NCBI GenBank assembly: GCA_016932095.1
Contig: JAFGDN010000093.1
Span: 1-64,000, forward strand
DNA: 64,000 bases
Direction of reading: 5' to 3'
Source of the DNA: Sedimentisphaerales bacterium
Lineage (GTDB): Bacteria; Planctomycetota; Phycisphaerae; Sedimentisphaerales; Anaerobacaceae
The notes beneath the pieces were generated by a model. That model had not been told where the DNA came from. It saw only the letters and a program-made list of their open reading frames with translations, and ran no database searches. The position numbers and the translations under genes are program-made. This document shows positions 26,707 to 34,975 of this stretch, in pieces; positions within the stretch are counted from its first letter, which is position 1; every line of letters begins with the position of its first letter.

Positions 26707-28253
26707 TTAAGGGCAATAGAGAGATAATCAAATCATCGGTATTTGTATCCCTGATTACGGCAGTCGGCCTGATTATCGGATTTTTCAGCCAGGTACTTAT
26801 CGCATATTACTTCGGGACGTCAAGGGAATTGGACAGATTCTTTGTGGCGTATGCTTTTCCTGCCATTTTCAGCGGTATGGCGGGGGCGGTTTTCAGCTCC
26901 TGTCTGATACCGGTTGTTACTCCGATTAAAAACGAGCCCGAGGCGTTAAAAAAGGCCGTCTCAATGGCGTTTTTTTTTGCGTTGGCGGTCTCGTCGTGTA
27001 TGGCGTTGTTCGGGTTTCTTGGACGCGAATTTATTCTAAAAGCCACGACGAATCTTTCCCGTCAGGATTTGGAGAAAACCGTCACGCTGGGCGGACTGGT
27101 ATGGATGATTGTAGGGATTACTATTTTGACCAGCTTTATAAGCTCCGTTTATCAGCTTACCAAAAGCTTCTGTTTACCGGCCGTGATGTTTTTGCTCCCG
27201 ACGACGGGCAGGATACTGGGCACTGTGATTTTCGCAAATAAGCTCGGCATTATGGCATTGATACTGGGAGAGATGGTTTTCAGCATTTTATCACTTTTGA
27301 TAATGCTGCCGATTATTTTTAAGTATGTGTCCTTTCCTTTTAGAATCGAATTTGGCAACATCTACACAATCCACTTTATCAAGGCAATAATTCCCGTGGG
27401 GATTTCATTGGTCCCATTTACGATTCTGCCGTCTATTGATGTTTTTTGGGCGTCCCGTCTTGCTGCGGGAAGTATATCGTATATAGGTTATTCCACGAGA
27501 ATAGTGGTCGCGCTGGGTTGTTTGGTGATAAATGGTGTTTATATGGTGATTCTGCCGTATCTGTCAGAGGATATAAGCAATAACAAAAAAGATGAATTTA
27601 TATCGAGATTAAGTGCTTCCATACAGGCGGTGTTGATCATTTTCATCCCGATAGCGATTTTTTGTTCTTTCTTCAGGTATGATTTCATCAGCGTTTTGTT
27701 CAAAAGAGGCGAGTTTACGGAAGAGTCGGTCAAATCTGTGGGTTTATTACTTCCGCTTTACTTGTTTGGATTGGTCGGAATGGGGCCGACTACTCTTATC
27801 AGCAGGGCTTACTGTGCGAAAAAGCAGTTCGCGAAATTTGGCATCATAAGTATTGTTTTTATCGTGATATACTTTGTGCTGGCTGGTATTTTATCACATT
27901 ACTTCTCGTATATAGGCATAGGATTTGCATATCTGATATATTGGTTTTCGTTGTTTGCCGTGAGCACTTTATTTCTGGAAAGCAAAATTCTATCGTCTTT
28001 TTTTTTCACAAATTTATTAAAAGTTTCCCTTTATGCAATTGTCAGCGTCACGCTAAGTTATTTTATAGTTATTCGATTGCTCTCTGGTTGTGTATTTGTC
28101 GGATTGATTGTTGGTTTTGTCGGCGCAGGCCTAACTTTTACAGCGATGTGTTATTTCTTTAAAGTGCCGCAGGTTGTCTCGCTTACTAAGTATGCCTATG
28201 ACCTGTCATTTCGGAGAATTATTTATGCTCTACGGTGTATTAGAGAATCATAA
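26703..28253 (+). CDS. MurJ/Wzx-type lipid-linked oligosaccharide flippase
   Basis: 516 residues with roughly 13-14 membrane helices and no large soluble domain. The N-terminal IIKSSVFVSLITAVGLIIGFFSQ and YYFGTSRELDRFFVAYAFP match the MviN/MurJ branch of the MOP superfamily. It sits in a polysaccharide locus between a glycosyltransferase and methyltransferases, so moving undecaprenyl-linked repeat units across the inner membrane (Wzx function) is more likely than peptidoglycan lipid II export. The last codons and stop lie inside the left arm of a long inverted repeat (28240-28345). The final helices are AT-rich. Confidence 0.9.
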   Translation: MIKGNREIIKSSVFVSLITAVGLIIGFFSQVLIAYYFGTSRELDRFFVAYAFPAIFSGMAGAVFSSCLIPVVTPIKNEPEALKKAVSMAFFFALAVSSCMALFGFLGREFILKATTNLSRQDLEKTVTLGGLVWMIVGITILTSFISSVYQLTKSFCLPAVMFLLPTTGRILGTVIFANKLGIMALILGEMVFSILSLLIMLPIIFKYVSFPFRIEFGNIYTIHFIKAIIPVGISLVPFTILPSIDVFWASRLAAGSISYIGYSTRIVVALGCLVINGVYMVILPYLSEDISNNKKDEFISRLSASIQAVLIIFIPIAIFCSFFRYDFISVLFKRGEFTEESVKSVGLLLPLYLFGLVGMGPTTLISRAYCAKKQFAKFGIISIVFIVIYFVLAGILSHYFSYIGIGFAYLIYWFSLFAVSTLFLESKILSSFFFTNLLKVSLYAIVSVTLSYFIVIRLLSGCVFVGLIVGFVGAGLTFTAMCYFFKVPQVVSLTKYAYDLSFRRIIYALRCIRES

Positions 28254-28345
28254 TTCATTAATTTACGGTTTCGGGTGTATTGCTTCGGCTTCGTCGGGGC
28301 CTTCGCCTCAGCAATACACTATTGGAAAAACGGATAATTCTCTAA
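28240..28345. repeat. Long imperfect stem-loop overlapping the flippase stop
   Basis: Outer arms TTAGAGAATCAT (28240-28251) and ATAATTCTCTAA (28334-28345) and inner arms GTGTATTGC (28275-28283) and GCAATACAC (28311-28319) are nested inverted repeats. A GC-rich core of TTCG/CGAAG elements lies between. There is no T-run, so it could be a mobile palindromic element or an mRNA-processing hairpin rather than a simple terminator. Confidence 0.6.
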
Positions 28346-28378
28346 TCGCATGTGGTACATAATTAGGGGTCAGAACAG

Positions 28379-28912
28379 ATGTCTTCGAGAAAATTAAATG
28401 TTGGTTGCGGGAAAGATATTAAAGAAGGATGGATAAATCTTGACCTAGTAGCGCTGCCGGGAGTCGACGTGGTTTGCGATATCGAGAGAACTCCCCTGCC
28501 TTTCGCGAATGAACAGTTTGATGAGATTCTTTGTAAGGATGTACTGGAACATGTAGAGTACATTCCTGTTCTCAGTGAGCTGCACAGAATACTGAAAGTA
28601 GGGGGCAGATTAAAAATCAGGGTGCCGCATTTTACATCAAGGGCAAGTTTTGCAGATCCCACTCATAAAAAGATCTTCACCTTCAGGACCTTTCAATTCT
28701 TTGTGAAAAACTCGGAAAAAGGATATTATTTTAACTACCATTTTGAGAAGATTTCTTGTATTAAAATCGCATTTCGGAAGGGTGTTCTTTGTTACAATTA
28801 TCTTGTCGAGCCTGTTGTCAACTTATGCATTAAAATGATGGCTTTCTACGAGGCCACTGCTTTTTCAAGAATATTCCCGGCTGATAATATCTATGTAGAG
28901 TTTGTGAAGTAA
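28379..28912 (+). CDS. SAM-dependent methyltransferase, class I (type 11)
   Basis: 177 residues, preceded by AGGGG. Motif I is RKLNVGCGKDIKEGWINLDL and the post-motif ILCKDVLEHVEYIPVLSELHRILKVGGRLKIRVPHF is typical of type-11 methyltransferases. It is short, with little beyond the Rossmann core. Given its place after the flippase, it may methylate a sugar or a polysaccharide precursor. The gene is more AT-rich than the surrounding sugar genes. Confidence 0.85.
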   Translation: MSSRKLNVGCGKDIKEGWINLDLVALPGVDVVCDIERTPLPFANEQFDEILCKDVLEHVEYIPVLSELHRILKVGGRLKIRVPHFTSRASFADPTHKKIFTFRTFQFFVKNSEKGYYFNYHFEKISCIKIAFRKGVLCYNYLVEPVVNLCIKMMAFYEATAFSRIFPADNIYVEFVK

Positions 28913-28956
28913 TTTATTTATGCTGTGTTTAGCCTGGCGACAGGAGTATTAGCTAA

Positions 28957-29804
28957 ATGTCTAATAATTTTCTCAGAGCCATTCTCAAACCGATACTGAG
29001 TAGGAGAGTTATTCAACCGATTTTCGAAAAAGCACATTTATTTGCTCTGGCCGCGATGAACTTTGGTATCGGAGAAGTTGATGAGAGCGGAGAATCTTTT
29101 GTGGCAGGATATGTTCGGAGAAGACTACAAAATAATCCAAGTCCCCCGTAATTTTTGACGTCGGAGCCAACGTGGGCAATTGGAGTTTGCAGTGCATCAA
29201 ACAATTTCAGAGAAGTGTTCGTTTGTACGCATTTGAGCCATCCAAACATACGTTCGACCAGCTTGCCGAAAATCTCTCGGCTGCAAATGGACACCTAATG
29301 GGTAAGGTTGTTTTTCCGTTCAATATAGGATTATCTGATGTTGCCCAGACCAAGATGTTATACTATGACAGAGAACTTTCGGGTCTTGCCTCTGTATATA
29401 AGAGGAACCTCGCTCACTTCACCAAGAGTATGGACTGTCAAGAACAGGTCTCGCTTGTTACCTTGGATGACTTCTGCCGGCAGCAGCGTATCGAAAGAAT
29501 TAACTTTTTAAAACTGGACACGGAGGGGCACGAGCTTAATATACTTAAAGGGGCCCAAAAACTCATCGAGGCCTCTGCTATTGACTTTATCCAATTCGAG
29601 TTTGGCGGTTGCAACATCGACTATAAAACTTACTTCCAGGATTTCTTCTATTGCCTGGCTCCCAAATACAAAATATACAGAGTATGCAGGGATGGCTTGC
29701 GGTACATTACTTCCTACAAGGAACAATACGAGATTTTTATCACAGTGAACTATTTGGCAGAAATTCGAGAACCTTCTGTGCCTGAACAGGCGGTTCTTGA
29801 CTAA
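28957..29804 (+). pseudogene. FkbM-family methyltransferase with a frameshift
   Basis: Two adjacent frames together encode one FkbM methyltransferase. Frame one (28957-29151) gives the N terminus ending NPSPP then stop. Frame two, which contains VIFDVGANVGNW upstream of its first ATG at 29172, continues to 29804 with KLDTEGHELNILKGA and FIQFEFGGCNIDYKT. The intact paralogue at 38920-39750 shows the same order without interruption. The break lies at a run of five C (29143-29147); one more C would restore CCC CCC GTA ATT. It may be a sequencing error in a homopolymer, a true mutation or a slippage site. Confidence 0.85.
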
Positions 29805-31302
29805 TGTTATCACTTTAAATCGTAGTATGGATAATAAAATTAGTGTAAGCGGTTCTGGCCGATACGATGCGAAGTGCTTATCACCCCAAAGTATGCTGAC
29901 GGGCAGCTTGCTTTCTCTCGCTAACTCAGTATTTATTATTTCTGTTGCTGTCAGGGCGTTGCAACCCGGAACGATATTTACTTCGTATTTCATTATTGTC
30001 TCTATGGCGGTAAGCATAGCGATTTTGTTCTTTTTGAACTACATAATCTTCAGGACATACTTCAATTTGCTGAACGTTTTTATGGCGGCGTTTTTTGTCT
30101 TTTACGCAGTTCATGCTATTACCGTAATCAACGGCACGGCGATAATGACGATATTACCCAGATGGAATTTTGATGTAATGAATTATTCACTGATTGTTTC
30201 CTATTTTGCCCTGGTCGCCGCTATGAACGGATACGTTTTCTCGTCGGGTGATTCTCTCATAAGATTTTTCCAGAGGCGTAAAGCAAGGACCATCAACCAG
30301 AAGAAGCTCAAGGTTGCGATTTTAGTGTTGATTATAACATCTATGGTGTTCTTTTATCTCTTTTCCAAATCTTTGGGCGGCATAATTAGTGCTCTTCATA
30401 ATATGGGAATGTTGCGGATATCGAAAGAGTTTTTGGGTAAAGGGCTTTATTACATTCCGATGGTTATTCTGGGGACCGTGAGCACGTTTTTAACATTTGG
30501 CTTGAAAAAGAACAGCAAAATTTGGCTTGCCGTTACGCTTTTATACGGCCTTCTGGCGACCTTCGTGTCGGCGTTTCGCTATACTATCGCAATTTTACTT
30601 TGCGGAGTTCTTGTTATTCAGCATTTACGCAGGCCGTTTAAGCTCAGGGTAAAGTATCTGCTAATGGGATTCCTGGCGTTTATTCTCATAGGCCCTTTGC
30701 CTTTTGCGTTCCGGGGTAAATACGGCCAAATAAAATTTACTTCGCTCGGCGAGCAGATTAAATACGCCGTTTCCTACGCCTCGGCTTTTCGGGTATCAAT
30801 GGTATGCGACGTGCTGTTGCACGGAAATTCCATCCTTGCGGTTATGGCCATTACGTCAAAAATGTCCGACGCGGGTCAATACCAGTATGGTTATTACTCA
30901 ATTTCGTCGCTGGCGGGTTTGATTCCGAGAGCGGTCTGGCCCGGAAGGCCTACTATCGGCGCGAAGTTGATCAATAATTATTTTTGGCCCGGCAAAATCA
31001 CGGATACCGGCTCTCCGACCGTTTCCAGTGTCGGGGAGGCATATTGGGAGGGCGGCATCGCGGGCGTGGGAATCGTGTTTTTTGCCCTCGGCGGCCTTTT
31101 CAAGTTTCTTGAACAATTCCGGGTAAAGGCCGCGTCAAATCTGTGGGTGGCCTCGGCATACGCGCTGACTCTTTGGTTTGGTTCGATTTATTCTCACGAG
31201 GCGTTTTTGGGCACTCTGGCTACGTCGCTGTTATACGGAGTTGTCTTATTTGTCGTATATAAACTGACCACCAGTCCTGTCAAGACCGTCAGGCAGCGTT
31301 AG
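29797..31302 (+). CDS. Wzy-like O-antigen/polysaccharide polymerase
   Basis: 501 residues (or 491 from the ATG at 29827; no clear ribosome-binding site decides this). About 11-12 membrane helices, with a larger periplasmic loop containing the segment IPRAVWPGRPTIGAKLINNYFWPGKITDTGSPTVSSVGEAYWEGG. This pattern, an RPxxGxK-type segment followed by a Gly-Glu-x-Tyr region, resembles oligosaccharide repeat-unit polymerases. Polymerisation of lipid-linked units in the periplasm is the probable role, together with the flippase and the Wzz-like protein. Sequence divergence of Wzy proteins makes any closer statement unsafe. Confidence 0.82.
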   Translation: MTNVITLNRSMDNKISVSGSGRYDAKCLSPQSMLTGSLLSLANSVFIISVAVRALQPGTIFTSYFIIVSMAVSIAILFFLNYIIFRTYFNLLNVFMAAFFVFYAVHAITVINGTAIMTILPRWNFDVMNYSLIVSYFALVAAMNGYVFSSGDSLIRFFQRRKARTINQKKLKVAILVLIITSMVFFYLFSKSLGGIISALHNMGMLRISKEFLGKGLYYIPMVILGTVSTFLTFGLKKNSKIWLAVTLLYGLLATFVSAFRYTIAILLCGVLVIQHLRRPFKLRVKYLLMGFLAFILIGPLPFAFRGKYGQIKFTSLGEQIKYAVSYASAFRVSMVCDVLLHGNSILAVMAITSKMSDAGQYQYGYYSISSLAGLIPRAVWPGRPTIGAKLINNYFWPGKITDTGSPTVSSVGEAYWEGGIAGVGIVFFALGGLFKFLEQFRVKAASNLWVASAYALTLWFGSIYSHEAFLGTLATSLLYGVVLFVVYKLTTSPVKTVRQR

Positions 31303-31330
31303 AAGAAATAAGCTGTAAAGGATAAATAAA

Positions 31331-31783
31331 ATGGCGGAAACGTTAGGTTCTCTGTGCGATAAACTTACCATTGTAAACCTCAAGATATGGCATAGCGACG
31401 ACGGGGCCAAACTTTCGAGTTTGTTAAAACAGTCAGCGGCGATTCAGGAAGAGCTGAATGAATACGTGGAAGATGCTCTTAAGGGCAATATCTCACAGGA
31501 CAAACTGACTTTCGCCTCAAATAAAATTTACAGCGGCAAAGACATTGAGATTGATGAAATCGAAGGGTCAATCGGCGCCATTTTTTCGAAACTTGCCGAG
31601 GTAAACTGTGAATTGTGGCACCAGCAGGAGAAGGTATTTGAATTTGAAAAAGTGCCCGTTGAGCAAAAAGACAGGGTAGTGAAAGGCCTGGCTCTTTTAA
31701 ATCTCAAAAGAACCAGATGTATCGACTTAATAGACAGGCGATTCGCCGATAAGGTCAGAGAAAAGCGCGTCCAGTTCAGTTAA
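31331..31783 (+). CDS. Small helical protein of polysaccharide loci (DUF4254-like)
   Basis: 150 residues, preceded by AAAGGA. The start ETLGSLCDKLTIVNLKIWHSDDGAKL and the internal LAEVNCELWHQQEKVFEFE repeat an N-x-x-(I/L)WH pattern, which recalls the DUF4254 family found beside glycosyltransferases. The protein is all-helical and soluble with no catalytic motif that I can defend. It sits between the polymerase and a GT9-like enzyme, so it may be a partner or adaptor of the glycosyltransferase; this is inference. Confidence 0.6.
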   Translation: MAETLGSLCDKLTIVNLKIWHSDDGAKLSSLLKQSAAIQEELNEYVEDALKGNISQDKLTFASNKIYSGKDIEIDEIEGSIGAIFSKLAEVNCELWHQQEKVFEFEKVPVEQKDRVVKGLALLNLKRTRCIDLIDRRFADKVREKRVQFS

Positions 31784-31914
31784 ATATGCAAATACGGGGA
31801 TTTGTGGCGCCCCCTGACATTGAAAATAAATTAAAAGGGCAGGGAAATGCAATCGTCTGCCATGACAATTATTAGAGGTTGCCTTGATTTTTGATTTCTG
31901 CGACAGGGGGACCG

Positions 31915-32646
31915 ATGAAGGAATTTGTGATAAGAGTCAGGTACGGCGGGCTTGGCGACCACCTGCTTTGGAGTCATTTGCCGCGAATCGCCAAAACGGT
32001 CGGGGGCTATGAGAAGGTCTATATTTCCAATTTTTCTGAATATCGCCATCCCGACTACAAAAAGCTGGTCTGGGAGCTTAATCCGCTTGTTGACGGTTTT
32101 TGTGACCGGGACGGCGAGTGTCCGGCGATAACGACTATTATGCCCGGGGCTAACTTTCTGGATATGCTGATGCTTGCGTTTGGCCTGGACGATGGCTCGC
32201 GTTTTCATGAGCCGGAGATATTTTACAGCCCGAGGATTATTACCCAGCTCCAGGACAAATGCGTATTCGACCCGAACTATGCCTCGCACACCGGCGCTAT
32301 ATCGAGCAGGAAACTTATTCGCTATCTGGATGAATCGGGGCCCGTGGACCTGCAAATGCCGACGCGTGTCAAGTCGTATGGAGCACGCAGGGACGTTCCC
32401 ATTCTTGATTCCAAAGGCGTTTTCCACTATTGTGATGTTATTGCGTCCTGCCGGAGGTTTTATTGTTTGACTTCCGGCGGAGCGACACTGGCGGCGGCGC
32501 TGCGGAAACCGTCCACGGTTTTTTACGGGTATGGGGTTAGTCGGTGCTTTCATCATTCCCCGCAGCATAAGTACGTGGATGTCTCAATGGCGTTTGCAAA
32601 ACTAATGTATCCGGCAGTTCGAATCCTGGACAAGATTCGGTGTTGA
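31915..32646 (+). CDS. GT9-like (heptosyltransferase-fold) glycosyltransferase
   Basis: 243 residues from the ATG at 31915, which follows a GGGGG ribosome-binding site; the frame extends 8 codons upstream. The N-terminal VRYGGLGDHLLWSHLPRIAK is the GDxL(L/I)-type motif of glycosyltransferase family 9. The C-terminal ASCRRFYCLTSGGATLAAALRKPSTVFYG matches the nucleotide-sugar side of that GT-B fold. Family members transfer heptose or other sugars from nucleotide donors. The locus also encodes a heptose pathway, so a heptosyl donor is possible but unproved. The stop overlaps the GTG start of the radical-SAM gene. Confidence 0.75.
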   Translation: MKEFVIRVRYGGLGDHLLWSHLPRIAKTVGGYEKVYISNFSEYRHPDYKKLVWELNPLVDGFCDRDGECPAITTIMPGANFLDMLMLAFGLDDGSRFHEPEIFYSPRIITQLQDKCVFDPNYASHTGAISSRKLIRYLDESGPVDLQMPTRVKSYGARRDVPILDSKGVFHYCDVIASCRRFYCLTSGGATLAAALRKPSTVFYGYGVSRCFHHSPQHKYVDVSMAFAKLMYPAVRILDKIRC

Positions 32647-33611
32647 TAAGGATAGTCAACGAGTACGATTGTTCGAAGGGTAATCGCGGCTCTCTTAATG
32701 CGCTGCGCGGCTCGGTGGGTCTTCGACGGATGTCTCTCGAAGTTGTCTGGCGCGCGTACCGGCTTTTGCGGACTTCTATGCCCTCGGCGATAGAAATCGA
32801 GACAATCAACCGATGCAACAACGAATGCGCCTTTTGTCCTGTAAACAGGCATAAAGACCCTCGCCGGCCGGCCAGAATGTCCGATGAGCTGCTTGAAAAA
32901 ATTGCCCGTGAGCTTCACGAAAGGCAATATAAGGGCCTATTAGCCCTTTTCAGTAATAACGAGCCGCTGATGGATAAGAGAATTGTCGATATCTGCTGGC
33001 TGTTCAGGAATGAGGTGCCGCACGCGTATATTTATATTTCTACAAACGGCATCCTGTTGACGTCCGAGATATATACCCGTCTTTTTGACGCCGGCCTGGA
33101 CCAGATGACAATCAACAATTACGACGACGGGCTGGAGCTGATCGGCCCCGTTAAGGCGATGGCGGGTTTTATGAACTCCGCCCGCGATTCGCGAATCGCC
33201 GGGTACGTCAAAAAAACAAAAATAGTGATGAGAAAGAAAAACGAGATTTTATCCAATCGCGCCGGTTGCGCGCCTAATAAAGATGAGAATTTTGACAGGT
33301 CTTACACGCGTTATTCCAGTTCTTCCTGCACACTGCCTTTTATTCAGGTTGTTATTCGTCCGTCCGGACAGGTCAGCTTGTGCTGCCAGGACGCGCTGGG
33401 CATGGTTACTTTGGGTAACGTGAATAATCAGTCAATCCGGGGTATCTGGAACTCGCAGGAGTTCAATGACGTTAGAAACCGGCTCAGCAAATATGGCAGG
33501 AAGGCCGTGCCTTTGTGCAGTGTCTGCGACGTTGCTCTTCTCTGCAAGGCGGTTACCGAGAGGCGGTTGTACGGTTTCATCGGTTTTGGAATGAGTCGTT
33601 TCGAGATTTAA
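32640..33611 (+). CDS. Radical SAM/SPASM enzyme
   Basis: 323 residues; the GTG start overlaps the previous stop, with an alternative ATG at 32730. The radical-SAM 4Fe-4S motif is CNNECAFC near residue 59, within the strand IEIETINRCNNECAFCPV. The C-terminal SPASM-like region has CTLPFIQVVIRPSGQVSLCCQD, then LCSVCDVALLCKA, for auxiliary clusters. Radical SAM/SPASM proteins in sugar loci have been linked to dehydrogenation or epimerisation of sugars and to peptide modification. The target is unknown here. Its position between the GT9-like enzyme and a methyltransferase makes carbohydrate modification the leading inference. Confidence 0.85.
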   Translation: MLIRIVNEYDCSKGNRGSLNALRGSVGLRRMSLEVVWRAYRLLRTSMPSAIEIETINRCNNECAFCPVNRHKDPRRPARMSDELLEKIARELHERQYKGLLALFSNNEPLMDKRIVDICWLFRNEVPHAYIYISTNGILLTSEIYTRLFDAGLDQMTINNYDDGLELIGPVKAMAGFMNSARDSRIAGYVKKTKIVMRKKNEILSNRAGCAPNKDENFDRSYTRYSSSSCTLPFIQVVIRPSGQVSLCCQDALGMVTLGNVNNQSIRGIWNSQEFNDVRNRLSKYGRKAVPLCSVCDVALLCKAVTERRLYGFIGFGMSRFEI

Positions 33612-33836
33612 TGTGAAAAAGCGCTTTGTGCGGAATGTACGGAGGATATGAAACAGCATCCTGATAGCATGTTTCTTTTTGCCAGCGGAGACTTAAAAGT
33701 AAACTATCCGGTGTTCATTTCAGAGCCGATTTGAGTCGAAATCGTAAGGCTGGCCAATATCGTGTCACTTGGGTATGGGTATGAATGGTCGGTAAGTGGG
33801 TAATGATGGTCCTTGGATACATATGGAGGCTAAACT

Positions 33837-34922
33837 ATGAAACTGACGTTACTCAACTACATAGCTTGTCAAAAGTGCGGTAGTGCGTTTGAATTACGAG
33901 AAGCGGCTTATGAGCACGGCGAGGTTAAACAAGGGTTTCTGGCTTGCGCCAAATGCAACTTGGAATTTCCTATAACGAATTTTATTCCTAGGTTCGCTGA
34001 AGCAGATAATTACGCTGCCGCATTTGGTCTTCAATGGAACCGATTTAGTCGCACACAAATCGACAAATATAATGGCACGACTTTGTCGAGCGACCGATTC
34101 TACAGAGAATCAGGATGGAGCCCGACAGACCTGCGAGGATCTATGGTCCTTGAGGCAGGGTGTGGTGCGGGGCGATTCACACAAGCTTGTCTCGATGCAG
34201 GCGCGGAGGTTGTTGCTTTCGATCTGAGCAACAGCGTCGACGCCTGTTTGCAGAATCACGGCTTGGTGCAAAACCTTCACATAATTCAGGCGGACATATA
34301 TAACTTACCCTTCAAAAAAAAGCTGTTCGACCGCGCATTCTGTTTCGGTGTTTTGCAGCATACACCAGACCCTGAAGGGGCGTTCGCGAGTCTCGTGCCG
34401 TACTTGCGGCCCGACGGCTTTGTTGCGGTCGATGTGTATCGAAAAGTGTTCTGGAACTGGTTATTACCAAAGTACTATTTCAGATTTGTGAGCAGGCTTG
34501 TTTCTTATCCCAAGCTGTTCGACATTGTATCAAACAAGATGGTTCCTTTACTGTTGCCGTTTTCCGACTTTATTGGGCGCATTCCACGGATTGGTCTTTA
34601 TCTACGTAGAATCCTGCCCGTTGCCAATATTAGAGGATATGCTCCGCTCAGTGAAGAAGTAATCAGAGATTGGGCTGTCCTCGATACATTTGATATGCTC
34701 GCTGCCAGATATGACCAACCGCAAACTGCGACGCAAATTCGTCGCTGGTTTGCTGATGCTGGCCTCGTAGATACTGTGGTCTGGAATCGACGAACTATCG
34801 TAATCGGTCAAGGGCATGTCCGCAGTCAAAACGCCGTCGTCAGTGCGCCGAACTGCTCTAAAGGACGGAAATGTGCTCTTAACTCCCCAACAGTTAACAT
34901 TCCTGCTCATAACGAGCGATAG
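33837..34922 (+). CDS. Methyltransferase with N-terminal zinc-ribbon (Trm112-like) domain
   Basis: 361 residues. The first 50 residues hold two CxxC pairs (Cys11/Cys14 and Cys37/Cys40) in a Trm112-like ribbon, IACQKCGSAFEL and FLACAKCNLEFPI. A class I SAM domain follows with motif I VLEAGCGAGRFTQACLDAGAEVVAFD (around 104-130) and FDRAFCFGVLQHTPDPEGAF. It resembles methyltransferases of surface-polysaccharide loci that carry this zinc domain. The preceding 225 bp (33612-33836) hold no gene or clear signal that I can see. The AT-rich, differently biased codons compared with asnB next door suggest separate acquisition. Confidence 0.85.
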   Translation: MKLTLLNYIACQKCGSAFELREAAYEHGEVKQGFLACAKCNLEFPITNFIPRFAEADNYAAAFGLQWNRFSRTQIDKYNGTTLSSDRFYRESGWSPTDLRGSMVLEAGCGAGRFTQACLDAGAEVVAFDLSNSVDACLQNHGLVQNLHIIQADIYNLPFKKKLFDRAFCFGVLQHTPDPEGAFASLVPYLRPDGFVAVDVYRKVFWNWLLPKYYFRFVSRLVSYPKLFDIVSNKMVPLLLPFSDFIGRIPRIGLYLRRILPVANIRGYAPLSEEVIRDWAVLDTFDMLAARYDQPQTATQIRRWFADAGLVDTVVWNRRTIVIGQGHVRSQNAVVSAPNCSKGRKCALNSPTVNIPAHNER

Positions 34923-34975
34923 CCCTTCCTATTCGTGATCAAAAACGTCAAGGATTAGGCTAACTTTGGATGACT

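Noticed and set aside
31831-32568. 245-codon frame antisense to the GT9-like gene
   Set aside because: The plus-strand frame carries the GT9 motifs, a ribosome-binding site and operon spacing; the antisense one does not.
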